Position numbers and translations under genes: made by a program | NCBI GenBank assembly: GCA_031274035.1 | Contig: JAISQR010000395.1 | Coordinates: 1 to 37,030, forward strand | Direction of reading: 5' to 3' | Source: Treponema sp. | GTDB lineage: Bacteria > Spirochaetota > Spirochaetia > Treponematales > Breznakiellaceae | DNA: 37,030 nucleotides | The notes under the pieces: model-generated | Databases searched by the model: none | The model's input: the letters and a program-made list of their open reading frames with translations, nothing else | Told to the model about the DNA's origin: nothing | In this document: positions 16,301 to 26,827 of the stretch, in pieces | Layout: each line of letters opens with the position of its first letter | How positions within the stretch are numbered: the stretch's first letter is position 1

Positions 16301-16584
16301 CTAGGAGCCTGTGGGATTTATCCCGATCAACGGGCATGCTGTGCTCTTCGAGCATTTGGAATTTGTAAGACATAATCGAACTATCGAACCGAAGGTTCGC
16401 GGTTTGCCTTCATTTTATATTCATGCTATTTTATGCGCTTCGCGCGCAAAAACTCAAAAAATCGACCGCAAGGCGATTGCAAACCTTCGGTTCGATTTAC
16501 CCTGCAAACTGCGTAAGGATGCCGGGTGATCGGAATTTTTACGACACAAGCGGCGCAAAAATCAACAAGCGCAACAAACTCCTA
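16301..16584. repeat. Palindromic mosaic element, copy 2 (large, nested)
   Basis: It runs from CTAGGAGCCTGTGGGA to CAACAAACTCCTA, where the last three bases are the rpe stop codon. It contains the CCCGATCAACGGGCATGCTG and CTCTTCGAGCATTTGGA modules of copies 1 and 4, a GCGCTTCGCGC hairpin and, in the middle, a 15-bp perfect inverted pair ATCGAACCGAAGGTT (16383-16397) and AACCTTCGGTTCGAT (16482-16496). The interior looks like one element nested in another. Confidence 0.7.
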
Positions 16585-17235
16585 ACAGCCTTTTAGGGAT
16601 TTTACCAGTTCGGCCTTATCGGATGCATTGAAAAAAGTTGCGCCGGTTACCAGGACATCAACCCCCGCAAGCCTTGCGGCGGCGGCGGTTTCTTCATTTA
16701 TGCCTCCGTCCACGGAAATAAGGAATTCAAGTTTCCGCTCGCTGCGAATCTGGGTCAGGCTTCTTACCTTGTCAATGCAGGATGGGATGAGTTTCTGTCC
16801 TCCGAACCCAGGATTCACCGTCATAACCAGTACCAGGTCGGTAAGGGGCAGCAGTTCCGCCAACGCGGAAACCGGCGTGGAGGGCACTATACTGATCCCC
16901 GCCTTTTTCCCCAATTCCCGGATAGAAGCCAGGATACGATGGGAATGTACGGCTGCCTCCAGATGAAAAGTGATATAATCAGCGCCGGCCTTGGCAAATT
17001 GTGGAATAAAGGCCTCGGGGTTATTGATCATAAGGTGCGCATCAAAAACAGCCCTGGTTCTGGGCCTGAGATCCGCAAGGAGTTTGGGCCCAAAGGTAAT
17101 ATTGGGGACAAACTGACCATCCATCACATCAAGATGTACCCATTCCGCTCCCGACGCATCAATTTCGGCTACGGCAGCGGAAAAACGAGAAAAATCAGCA
17201 GATAATACCGAAGGCGCAATTATCAAGTCTACCAT
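16582..17235 (-). CDS. rpe: Ribulose-phosphate 3-epimerase
   Basis: The 217-residue TIM-barrel enzyme interconverts ribulose 5-phosphate and xylulose 5-phosphate in the pentose phosphate pathway. IIAPSVLSADFSRF, EWVHLDVMDGQFVPNITFGP, FDAHLMI, TVNPGFGGQKLI and SVDGGINEETA contain the metal-binding His/Asp residues and the phosphate-binding loop. I prefer the start at 17235 (MVDLIIAPSVL); the track ORF adds 16 residues through an AT-rich leader. There is no strong Shine-Dalgarno sequence. The C-terminus ends KGC followed by a stop codon that belongs to palindromic element copy 2. Confidence 0.95.
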   Translation of the reverse strand: MVDLIIAPSVLSADFSRFSAAVAEIDASGAEWVHLDVMDGQFVPNITFGPKLLADLRPRTRAVFDAHLMINNPEAFIPQFAKAGADYITFHLEAAVHSHRILASIRELGKKAGISIVPSTPVSALAELLPLTDLVLVMTVNPGFGGQKLIPSCIDKVRSLTQIRSERKLEFLISVDGGINEETAAAARLAGVDVLVTGATFFNASDKAELVKSLKGC

Positions 17236-17283
17236 ATTAAAATAATAATGCCCCTGCCCTTTCTTGTAAAGACATACGGTCAA

Positions 17284-17844
17284 ATTGAAGAGAAAAGCCG
17301 GAAGGCTATTGTAAAAATTTCTTTTTGGGTATAGTATAAAAAGTAGTTACTCTTAAGCCGGGTAGCGGCAAAGCCGCCGCTCCGCCATAAGAATACACTT
17401 TGCGGGGTTTTGCGGCGCCTTTTTATTTGTGCTGAAGGGGTTTAATACCCAAGAGCCCGCTTGCGTCGAACCTGCGGTTCGCGGGGGCCTTGGAGCGGTT
17501 AAAGCGGACCTTTGGTCCGAAGTATTAAACCTTCGAGTGCAACACCTTATGAGTCAGACTTTAGTCTGCCGACATACCCATACCCCGCTGTTTGCGGCGG
17601 GGGTATGTTGATTGTTTGCGAAGGGGGTTAGGGGTCTACGTTACTTGTTCACGGCGGGAGCATTTATTGGTGCTTACGCTATGCTGCATAGACGCCAAAG
17701 ACGCGCTCACCGGTTCGCACCCCCTCCGCGCCGGATTTGTTACGCAAAATTCGGCGCTGCCGCCAGTCATTATTGGTGTATATGGCCGGTTGGTATAGTT
17801 ACAAGTTGTAATTTGCATCAAAATTATATGAAACTATTCAAGAC
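17284..17844. other. Non-coding, hairpin-rich intergenic region
   Basis: No credible gene is present; the small ORFs have no ribosome-binding sites. Short perfect stems with two- or three-base loops recur: CGAACC/GGTTCG (about 17467), CGGACC/GGTCCG (about 17505), CAGACT/AGTCTG (about 17555) and the larger ACATACCC...GGGGGTATGT (about 17572-17610). TTACAAGTTGTAA near 17800 is a 13-base palindrome about 32 bases before the next gene and may be regulatory. Confidence 0.5.
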
Positions 17845-18780
17845 ATGAACGAAGTATCTATCCTGGGGCTTATTCAGAAAGCCTACGACAAATTAAAAGC
17901 CGCTGATGCCCAATCAGCTCTTATGGCCTTGGAGGAGGCGCAGAAGATCGATCCAGAGGATTCTGAAGTAGTATTTGCGTTAAAATGTCTTAATTGGTGG
18001 CTTGACAAGATTGGACAACTGGAGAAATTTCCTGAAGCTTACGAGAAGGGCGGTTTTATTCTTTCTCAGTGGAAGTCTTTCTATAGCTTCTTGGACAGAC
18101 TGGGAACAACTTACGATACTTGTCTCTATGCCCTACGGTGCTTTATTTTTTCACGGGCGCTGGTATCCTTTGAGGATCTTTTGGACGATGGGGTTAACAA
18201 GCATGATCCCGAACTTTTGCTCCAGGTAGGCCGCTGTTTCAAGGGTGTCGGCGATTATGAAAAGGCTATACGTTATCTGGAACAGGCAGGCCGGTTTAAA
18301 CGGGAGGACGGCGAGGTCCTTTCCGAGTTGGCGGATGTAAACGCGTTGCTTGAGGAAACGAGGATAGCCAAGGCTCTATTCAGGGAAGCCTTTTTCCTGG
18401 ATCCCCAAAGCATAGATCTGAGGGATATGGAGTCGGAATTGATTGTCCGACTGAGGGACAGGGTAAAGGAAATGGGTTATTCCGGCCCCGAACTGCCGGA
18501 ATGGATACCGATATACGGGAACCTTTTTGGAGTTTTTACCGTTAAACGGGTGCTTAAACAGGTTGAGATAGGCAGGCTGAAACAGTCTATCTTTTCTCTG
18601 GAGAATGAGCTGCGCAGTCAGAGCCGTAACGAGAAGGTGCTTAAACCCAGGCTGCTCAACCGGTATTTTTGGTTAATCGACCACTATGAGAATATTCATG
18701 AGGATGCTTCCCTTATCAGGGAGACCATGATAAAGATAAAGCAGCTTGATGCGGTTGTTTATAACCGGTACTGTAATTAG
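17845..18780 (+). CDS. TPR protein upstream of greA
   Basis: The 311-residue, apparently cytoplasmic protein has no signal peptide and no transmembrane helix. TPR-like repeats include AYDKLKAADAQSALMALEEAQKI, YEKAIRYLEQAGRFKRED and ARIAKALFREAFFLDPQS-like segments, and the C-terminal third is helical and charged (QVEIGRLKQSIFSLENELRSQ). The start ATG lacks a clear Shine-Dalgarno sequence. It lies just before greA in the same orientation, separated by repeat elements. I believe a TPR gene also precedes greA in other treponemes, but that is from memory. Function unknown. Confidence 0.78.
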   Translation: MNEVSILGLIQKAYDKLKAADAQSALMALEEAQKIDPEDSEVVFALKCLNWWLDKIGQLEKFPEAYEKGGFILSQWKSFYSFLDRLGTTYDTCLYALRCFIFSRALVSFEDLLDDGVNKHDPELLLQVGRCFKGVGDYEKAIRYLEQAGRFKREDGEVLSELADVNALLEETRIAKALFREAFFLDPQSIDLRDMESELIVRLRDRVKEMGYSGPELPEWIPIYGNLFGVFTVKRVLKQVEIGRLKQSIFSLENELRSQSRNEKVLKPRLLNRYFWLIDHYENIHEDASLIRETMIKIKQLDAVVYNRYCN

Positions 18781-18838
18781 CAGTTTGTCTAAAGAGCCTG
18801 CATCGGAACAAAGCCCCCGGTGCAAAACGGTACGTAAA

Positions 18839-18860
18839 TGCGGTTTAAAAAGAAACCGCA
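18839..18860 (+). terminator. Possible terminator hairpin after the TPR gene
   Basis: TGCGGTTT and AAACCGCA form a perfect 8-bp stem with an AAAAAG loop, 58 bases after the stop codon. There is no T-tract after it, so termination is uncertain. Confidence 0.3.
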
Positions 18861-18923
18861 GACCTAATGAGGGAAGCTCTGAAAAACCAATCATGTTTTA
18901 TAGAGCTTCTTTCTATGAAATGA

Positions 18924-19042
18924 CTAGGAGCCTGCGGGACTTTGGTGAATTTTTGCATATTCATGCAAAAATTTCGATTAACGCGGCTCCTTTGGGAGTT
19001 TGCAAGGTATAAATATTCATATTTATGAATATTTATACCTTG
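18924..19042. repeat. Palindromic mosaic element, copy 3
   Basis: It begins CTAGGAGCCTGCGGGACTTT and contains TTTTTGCATATTCATGCAAAAA and the 34-base palindrome GGTATAAATATTCAT/ATGAATATTTATACC. It is almost identical, over about 100 bases, to the inverted copy at 26606-26708. Confidence 0.85.
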
Positions 19043-19063
19043 GAGTGGAAATTTATTATACTG

Positions 19064-19153
19064 GCGCGGTCCATACCCCGATCCGAAAAGTATTTTACAA
19101 GTTGTTTTGGGGTGGTAAATTTTCCGGAGCAAGCTCCGGGGTATGGACCACGC
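19064..19153. repeat. Palindromic element before greA
   Basis: GGTCCATACCCCG (19068-19080) and CGGGGTATGGACC (19137-19149) are perfect 13-bp inverted arms. CCGGAGCAAGCTCCGG forms a further strong hairpin inside the right arm. There is no coding content. Confidence 0.65.
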
Positions 19154-19265
19154 CTTCCAATCAACCCTGGGTTAAATCTATATCTACAGATATTCCCCAG
19201 GACCATGATTTTTTCGGGATTTTCTATTAAAGAAGTCCTGAGATTGTGTAAACAGGAGTTAAATG

Positions 19266-19481
19266 ATGTCTGAAGTTCTCCTTAAGAATGTACAGGAAAT
19301 ACTGAATGAGTAAAAATTTACCCGTGCCTCCATCAGTAATTATTCTACCAATCAGTTTAAGGAGTTTGATCTTATACTGAAAGAAGCCCAGGAAAGCAGG
19401 GCCTATGATGATTTAAAAAAACTCTGCGATGAACATCTGGGGCATACCAAGAACAGTATTATTGCCCTGTATCTTTCCGGT
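19266..19481 (+). pseudogene. greA: 5' part of greA interrupted by in-frame TAA
   Basis: AGGAG lies seven bases before an ATG at 19266 (with another at 19263), giving MSEVLLKNVQEILNE and then TAA at 19311-19313. The same frame continues without further stops (KFTRASISNYSTNQFKEFDLILKEAQ) into the 824-residue ORF at 19482. The good ribosome-binding site and uninterrupted coding beyond the stop show that this was the true N-terminus. A single base change (for example GAA to TAA) explains the break, as would a sequencing error. Confidence 0.7.
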
Positions 19482-21956
19482 ATGATCGCACTGTCACGGC
19501 AGCTTATTGATGACGCGGCTATGGTCTCCCTCATCACTATCTTTCTTGACAACCATAAATGGAATATTGTCAAATTTCTCTGTGAACGCATGTTGGATTT
19601 TGGAGAGTCAAAATTTGCCCTTCGTACCCTGGCGGATGGTTATAAAAACGAGAATGAAGAGGATGTTATCTATGGTATATGGGAAAGGCTTGTTAAAGTT
19701 GATTATGATGAAGCCGACCTTGCGAAAGCCCTGGCTGAACATTATGAAAAACTGGAAGATTCCGCAACCGCGATTGATTACTATAAAAAAGCCCTGAACC
19801 GGTATATCAACAAACAGCTCTTTACTAATGTCAAGGATATTTGGGAAAAACTTCTTCTCTATTGCCCTAATGATATCGATTTTTTTCTCCATATACAAAA
19901 GAAGATCGCCAGAAATATCAGTGAGGATAAAGCTGTGCTGCTGCTGCGGGATGTCTACAGCGCCTGTATAAAACGGGATGAAATGGACATAGCAATTATC
20001 ATTTTAAAGCTCATGCTTCAATACGATGAAAAAGACGTTCAGGCCCGGAAGGATATTACCGAATGTTTTCGTAAAAAATACGCGCATCATAGCCAGCTTG
20101 AAGAGTATATCCGTATTTCAAATCTGACTTCCGCCTATCGTGATGTGCATGAAGCCATTATGTCCTTTGAAAAGCATATCGCATTTGATAAAGGTAATTT
20201 TGTTTTCCATCGTACCTGGGGCGTAGGGAGGATAGCCGGTGTTGAAGGCGGTGAAATCGTTATTGATTTTGCAAAAAAACGGGAGCATTCCATGTCCTTG
20301 GAAATGGCGGTAAACGCCCTGCAAACCCTGTCAAAAAATCATATTTGGGTACTTAAAGCTACTCAGAAAAAAGAAAAACTGCATGAACGGATTAAAAATG
20401 ATTATAGTTGGGCATTAAAAACGATAATAAAAAGTTTTGATAATGCCTGTGATCTTAAACGGATCAAGGCCGAACTGGTTCCCAGTATACTTTCCACAGG
20501 TGAATGGACTACCTGGAGCCTTAAAGCCAAAGAGATATTTAAATCGGACCCTTCTTTTGGGACAAGTTCTAATAGTGTTGATGTGTTTACGGTACGGGAA
20601 CGGCCTATCAGTATTGAAGAAAAGCTGTTTAATGAATTTAAAGCGGAGAAGAATTTCTTTGACCGGGTACAAACTATACGTAATTTCGTTGCACAGAAGG
20701 ATATTGAACCGGATTCGGAGTATTTTAACGAGATGCTGGATTATTTCAGGGGTTTCCTCCGGCCTAACCAGCAGACGGACGAGCAGGTTGTCGCTTCCTA
20801 CCTCCTTGTAAAAGAGATACTTGCCCAGCATCCCCAATCAGGCATTACTCTGTCGCTTAATTTCCCCGAGATTTTTGAACCTATCGAAGATGTAGCAGAA
20901 CTGTTTAGCAAGATTAAAGATAATAAATTAAAAGAAGATTTTCTGCACCATATAAAGCTCTTCGTTCCGGCGTGGGCTGATATTTATGTGAAGCTCTTTC
21001 CTCACGCACTGCTTAATACGATCCTTGTCAATCTGGTAAAAGAAGGATACGAGGGAAAACTTGTTGCTATGACCGTTAATTGTTTTGAAAATTTCCGTGA
21101 ATACCGTGAGGCGGTGGTATGGCTTTTCCGTAATGCCGCGGAGGAAAGCTGGTTTATAAAAGCCGCTATACCTTATGAGAAACAGCTTATCACGCTTATT
21201 TATATTCTGGATATCAGTTACCGCGAAATAGAAAACCACCGGGATACGTCAGAAAACAGGAAGATAAACAAACAGGTCCACAGTATCCTTTTTAAAGAAG
21301 CTAAACTGATAAATTATATTGATACTGCGGATCCTGATACTATCGTTTGGATATACACCTTTATCAGCGATGTTAAGGATCTGGACCCGCAGGATAAGAT
21401 CAATCTCCGCAGCCGTATTCTGGATAAACATCCGGATTTAAAATTCTTTGAGAATGAAGAAAAAACACCAATCAGCATACGAGGGCTTATCGTTACATCT
21501 GCAATGTATGAAGAAAAGCAGCGGCAGCTTACCCACATCATGGAGGTGGAAGTTCCCGCCAACTCAAAAGAAATTGAAAATGCTCTTCTTCAGGGAGATT
21601 TGCGGGAGAATGCCGAATATAAGGCGGCCAAGGAAAAACAAGATATGCTTAATTCAACTGTGGCTAAACTAAAAGAGGAAATAGAGCAGGCCCAGCTTTT
21701 TGATCCTGCAACTATCAATACAGCTAAGGTATCTTTTGGAACAAAAGTAACCCTGAAAAATAACGGCAGCAGGAAGCATGAAGAATACACGATTCTGGGT
21801 CCGTGGGAATCAAATCCTGAAAATGGAATCATTTCTTACCTTGCGCCGTTAGGGAAAGCTATGTTGAATAAAGGTATTGGAGATAAATTTGATTTTACCG
21901 TCAGCAATGAAAAGGTATCGTATATTGTTGAAAAAATAAGCGCCGTCCCGTTCTAA
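19482..21956 (+). CDS. greA: Transcript cleavage factor GreA, long spirochaetal form (N-terminus split off)
   Basis: The last ~150 residues are GreA: the coiled-coil tip GDLRENAEYKAAKEKQ carries the acidic residues that direct RNA polymerase to cleave backtracked RNA, followed by the FKBP-like C-terminal domain (FGTKVTLKN...YLAPLGKAMLNKGIGDKF). Ahead of it are about 650 residues of helical, partly TPR-like sequence (LAKALAEHYEKLEDSATAIDYYKKALNR) and a WGVGRIAGVEGGEIVIDF segment. Long GreA proteins of about 900 residues are known from Treponema and Borrelia. The ATG at 19482 is only the first internal Met after a nonsense codon and lacks a Shine-Dalgarno sequence. The full frame would be 19266-21956. 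Confidence 0.85.
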   Translation: MIALSRQLIDDAAMVSLITIFLDNHKWNIVKFLCERMLDFGESKFALRTLADGYKNENEEDVIYGIWERLVKVDYDEADLAKALAEHYEKLEDSATAIDYYKKALNRYINKQLFTNVKDIWEKLLLYCPNDIDFFLHIQKKIARNISEDKAVLLLRDVYSACIKRDEMDIAIIILKLMLQYDEKDVQARKDITECFRKKYAHHSQLEEYIRISNLTSAYRDVHEAIMSFEKHIAFDKGNFVFHRTWGVGRIAGVEGGEIVIDFAKKREHSMSLEMAVNALQTLSKNHIWVLKATQKKEKLHERIKNDYSWALKTIIKSFDNACDLKRIKAELVPSILSTGEWTTWSLKAKEIFKSDPSFGTSSNSVDVFTVRERPISIEEKLFNEFKAEKNFFDRVQTIRNFVAQKDIEPDSEYFNEMLDYFRGFLRPNQQTDEQVVASYLLVKEILAQHPQSGITLSLNFPEIFEPIEDVAELFSKIKDNKLKEDFLHHIKLFVPAWADIYVKLFPHALLNTILVNLVKEGYEGKLVAMTVNCFENFREYREAVVWLFRNAAEESWFIKAAIPYEKQLITLIYILDISYREIENHRDTSENRKINKQVHSILFKEAKLINYIDTADPDTIVWIYTFISDVKDLDPQDKINLRSRILDKHPDLKFFENEEKTPISIRGLIVTSAMYEEKQRQLTHIMEVEVPANSKEIENALLQGDLRENAEYKAAKEKQDMLNSTVAKLKEEIEQAQLFDPATINTAKVSFGTKVTLKNNGSRKHEEYTILGPWESNPENGIISYLAPLGKAMLNKGIGDKFDFTVSNEKVSYIVEKISAVPF

Positions 21957-22021
21957 AAAACAGGGAAACGAGGAGAAACAAATAATTGAAGGAAAAACCG
22001 GTTTACGGAAAGGTTTGTATT

Positions 22022-23851
22022 ATGAACTTATCCCAAAACTCGGTTAGTATTGGGATAAGCTACGGAAAAAGCGGCCAAAGGCCCGCTTTTTCCCCTAATT
22101 CAAAGGCAGCTTTCCCAAAAACTGAAGTTTTGGGAAAGCCGCTTATTATTTTGCTTTTCCTGATGTCTGTTTTGACTGTTCATGCGGAAGAACGGAATCC
22201 CATAGACTTGATACTGCTTCTGGATACCTCTGCCAGTATGAGTGAATATTACCCGCAGCTTAACGGTTATCTAACAGGGCCTTTTCTTAAAAAATATTTA
22301 CAAGTTGGGGATACTTTTCATCTAATTTCTTTTTCCAGCACGGCGCGGCTGGAGATATCACGCCGTATTCAGGAACTGGGGGATGTAGAAACCGTTATAG
22401 CACGTATCCTTCTCATGCTCCCCGTATACCCTGATTCCGATATTGCCGGCGGTCTTAATTATGCTGAGGCGTATGCCGCTTCTGTGCCGGGTGAACGCTC
22501 CAAAAAAATTGTCCTTGTATCGGATGGAAATTTAAATGGCAATTCCTTTTCGGATCAATCGCTTACCATTGATAAAATTGTTTCAGCATCCGCCCTGCGC
22601 TTAAAAAAAGATAGAATAGAACTTGAATTTGTCAGTATCCCTGAAAATATGCTTTCTTCCGTTCAAAGTCCGCCGGCAGCAACGGCTGCCAGGCCCCCCG
22701 CCTCAGAAACCCCGGCCAGGCCCGGACAGACGGTTCCCGGCTCTTCGTCTCCCGCTCCCCAAGGGGCATCCAGTCCGCCGGTAACAACGGCTCCCAGGCC
22801 GCCCGCCCCAGAAACCCCGGCCAGGCCCGGACAGACGGTTCCCGGCTCTTCGTCTCCCGCTCCCCAGGGCGGCTCCGGCCCTTCGGCAGCAACGGCTCCC
22901 AGGCCCCCCGTCCCAGAAACCCCGGCCAGACCAGGACAGGCGGCTCCCGGCTCTTCGTCTCCCTCACCCCAGGGGGGTGTTTCCGGCACACCGAGCGCCG
23001 ATATGGGCGGTATTGATAGAAATCAGACGCAGACCGGTATAGATCAGGGTGATGTTTCCGCCATACAGGGCGGCGTACCCGGTACCGATAGAGAACCGCA
23101 ACCGCAGGGCGGTGTCTCCGGCATACCGAGCAGCGGTACGGGCGGTATTGATAGAAATCAGACGCAGACCGGTATAGATCAGGGCGGAATCTCCCGCGGT
23201 CAGAACGCCGGTCTTCCATTGCCGCTCTTAATTGCGTTGGGGATTTTTGCTCTGGCTTTGATCGTCTTGATAATATTCCTTGTTGCAAGACGTTTGCATG
23301 AATCGCCGAATCGGGCGATGGCAAGCGCATCGGGTATGTCGGCCATCAAGACGAAGGATGCGAAAATGCTGGCGGAATTTGCCGTAAATCAGACACGGCG
23401 CAAATCCCGGCCCCCCTCTTCACCGCCTAAAAAGGTCTCTCTCATGGGAACAAGCGCTCCTGAGGCGGTAGATGACGGGCCTCTGATGCTATCTCTCTTT
23501 GTTGAGGATCAGAATACCGCTATAGGCAGGCGGAATATCCATGTTGTTAAAGAGGGGTATTCCTTTAGTATAGGCGGCGGAAAATCAGATTTCCTAATTT
23601 TCCTTGTACCAATACCTCCCCATATTGCCGATATCCGCTTTGACGGCAGGCAGTGCACCCTGATTCCGCGAAAGCCGCAATTTTTTCCGGATATAGGTTC
23701 CGGGCCGGTTTCTGATTGTATAGGGGAAACGATCCGTATTGTTTCACAACGGGGCTACGAGCTTTTTATCCGTATAGAGCGGTATGAGGACCCCCTGAAA
23801 GCCCTGAACCGTTTGCTCAACTCGGTAAAGGTTGTCGGATCGAATGTATAA
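22022..23851 (+). CDS. Exported von Willebrand factor A domain protein with Pro-rich repeats
   Basis: I favour the ATG at 22022, which has AAAGG eight bases upstream; a TTG at 21986 is the track start. After Met-Asn come about 37 residues encoded by hairpin elements, then a signal peptide (PLIILLFLMSVLTVHA). A VWA domain follows with the metal-site motif LLLDTSASMSEYY, then three 35-residue Pro/Ala/Ser repeats and two repeats containing GGIDRNQTQTGIDQG. A transmembrane helix (LLIALGIFALALIVLIIFLV) and a cytoplasmic tail of about 190 residues complete it; the tail (YSFSIGGGKSDFLIFLV) could be FHA-like, tentatively. This suggests an envelope-spanning protein with a periplasmic VWA domain. Partner unknown. 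Confidence 0.82.
   Translation: MNLSQNSVSIGISYGKSGQRPAFSPNSKAAFPKTEVLGKPLIILLFLMSVLTVHAEERNPIDLILLLDTSASMSEYYPQLNGYLTGPFLKKYLQVGDTFHLISFSSTARLEISRRIQELGDVETVIARILLMLPVYPDSDIAGGLNYAEAYAASVPGERSKKIVLVSDGNLNGNSFSDQSLTIDKIVSASALRLKKDRIELEFVSIPENMLSSVQSPPAATAARPPASETPARPGQTVPGSSSPAPQGASSPPVTTAPRPPAPETPARPGQTVPGSSSPAPQGGSGPSAATAPRPPVPETPARPGQAAPGSSSPSPQGGVSGTPSADMGGIDRNQTQTGIDQGDVSAIQGGVPGTDREPQPQGGVSGIPSSGTGGIDRNQTQTGIDQGGISRGQNAGLPLPLLIALGIFALALIVLIIFLVARRLHESPNRAMASASGMSAIKTKDAKMLAEFAVNQTRRKSRPPSSPPKKVSLMGTSAPEAVDDGPLMLSLFVEDQNTAIGRRNIHVVKEGYSFSIGGGKSDFLIFLVPIPPHIADIRFDGRQCTLIPRKPQFFPDIGSGPVSDCIGETIRIVSQRGYELFIRIERYEDPLKALNRLLNSVKVVGSNV
22027..22139. repeat. Three tandem hairpins inserted in frame near the gene start
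   Basis: Hairpin 1 is CTTATCCCAA/TTGGGATAAG with loop AACTCGGTTAGTA (22027-22059). Hairpin 2 is GGAAAAAGCGGCC/GGCCCGCTTTTTCC with one bulge (22064-22093). Hairpin 3 is GCTTTCCCAAAA/TTTTGGGAAAGC (22109-22139). All are translated, between the start codon and the signal peptide of the VWA protein, without a stop codon. Confidence 0.8.
22667..22981 (+). repeat. Three 105-bp tandem repeats encoding Pro-rich linker
   Basis: Units begin at 22667, 22772 and 22877 and encode variants of a 35-residue sequence ending ETPARPGQTVPGSSSPAPQG. The register is exactly 105 bases. A second repeat of 135-bp period (starting near 22970 and 23105) encodes GGVSGxPS...GIDRNQTQTGIDQG. Confidence 0.85.
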
Positions 23852-23894
23852 TACTTTACATAACAAAGAACTTAGCCATCCAATGAATCTGAGC

Positions 23895-23982
23895 AAAAAA
23901 TCCCGATCAATGGGCATGCTGTACTCTTCGAGTATTCGGAGTTTGCACGGTATAAATATTCATATTTATACCGTGCAAACTC

Positions 23983-23987
<5 letters not shown>
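23895..23987. repeat. Palindromic mosaic element, copy 4, with 21-bp perfect stem
   Basis: AAAAAATCCCGATCAATGGG and GTACTCTTCGAGTATTCGGA match copy 1 in reverse. It ends in a 46-base palindrome (23938-23983) with 21-bp perfect arms (GGAGTTTGCACGGTATAAAT plus A) and loop TTCA. The last base of that palindrome is part of the TAG stop of the HEAT gene. It lies between the convergent VWA and HEAT genes and may work as a bidirectional terminator. Confidence 0.82.
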
Positions 23988-26576
<2,589 letters not shown>

Positions 26577-26605
26577 TCATTTAGCCGTGCGCGCCGATGG
26601 GTTCC

Positions 26606-26708
26606 TATTTATGAATATTTATACCTTGCAAACTCCCAAAGGAGCCCCGTTAATCGGAATTTTTGCATGAATATGCAAAAATTCACCAAAGTCCCACAGG
26701 CTCCTAGG
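26606..26708. repeat. Palindromic mosaic element, copy 5 (inverse of copy 3)
   Basis: Its reverse complement, CTAGGAGCCTGTGGGACTTT onwards, matches copy 3 with only a few differences, including TTTTTGCATATTCATGCAAA and GGAGTTTGCAAGGTATAAAT. The second arm of the TATAAATATTCAT palindrome is missing at the 26606 end, so this copy is truncated. Confidence 0.85.
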
Positions 26709-26779
26709 CGTTCATATTGCTGAGTGTCTAAATTTCAGTATTTTAATGGGGTGTTGGATGCTTTTTTTCGATCTTCCGG

Positions 26780-26808
26780 GCTTTTCAGAAATTGTTCTCA
26801 GTTATATA
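26780..26808 (+). promoter_or_regulatory. Weak candidate promoter for the aldo/keto reductase gene
   Basis: TTTTCA, a 17-base spacer and TATAGT lie shortly before the GGGAGG ribosome-binding site of the gene at 26828. The -35 match is only four of six, so this is tentative. Confidence 0.25.
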
Positions 26809-26827
26809 GTATGGTGGGAGGTTTCCA

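Noticed and set aside
17592-17798. 68-residue ORF (RRGLGVYVTCSRREH...) in the hairpin-rich gap
   Set aside because: It has no ribosome-binding site, unusual composition and overlapping ORFs in other frames; more likely degenerate or repetitive DNA, though it could be a remnant.
22632-23330. Long minus-strand ORF (232 aa) opposite the VWA gene
   Set aside because: It mirrors the GC-rich tandem repeats of the real gene and has no start signals.
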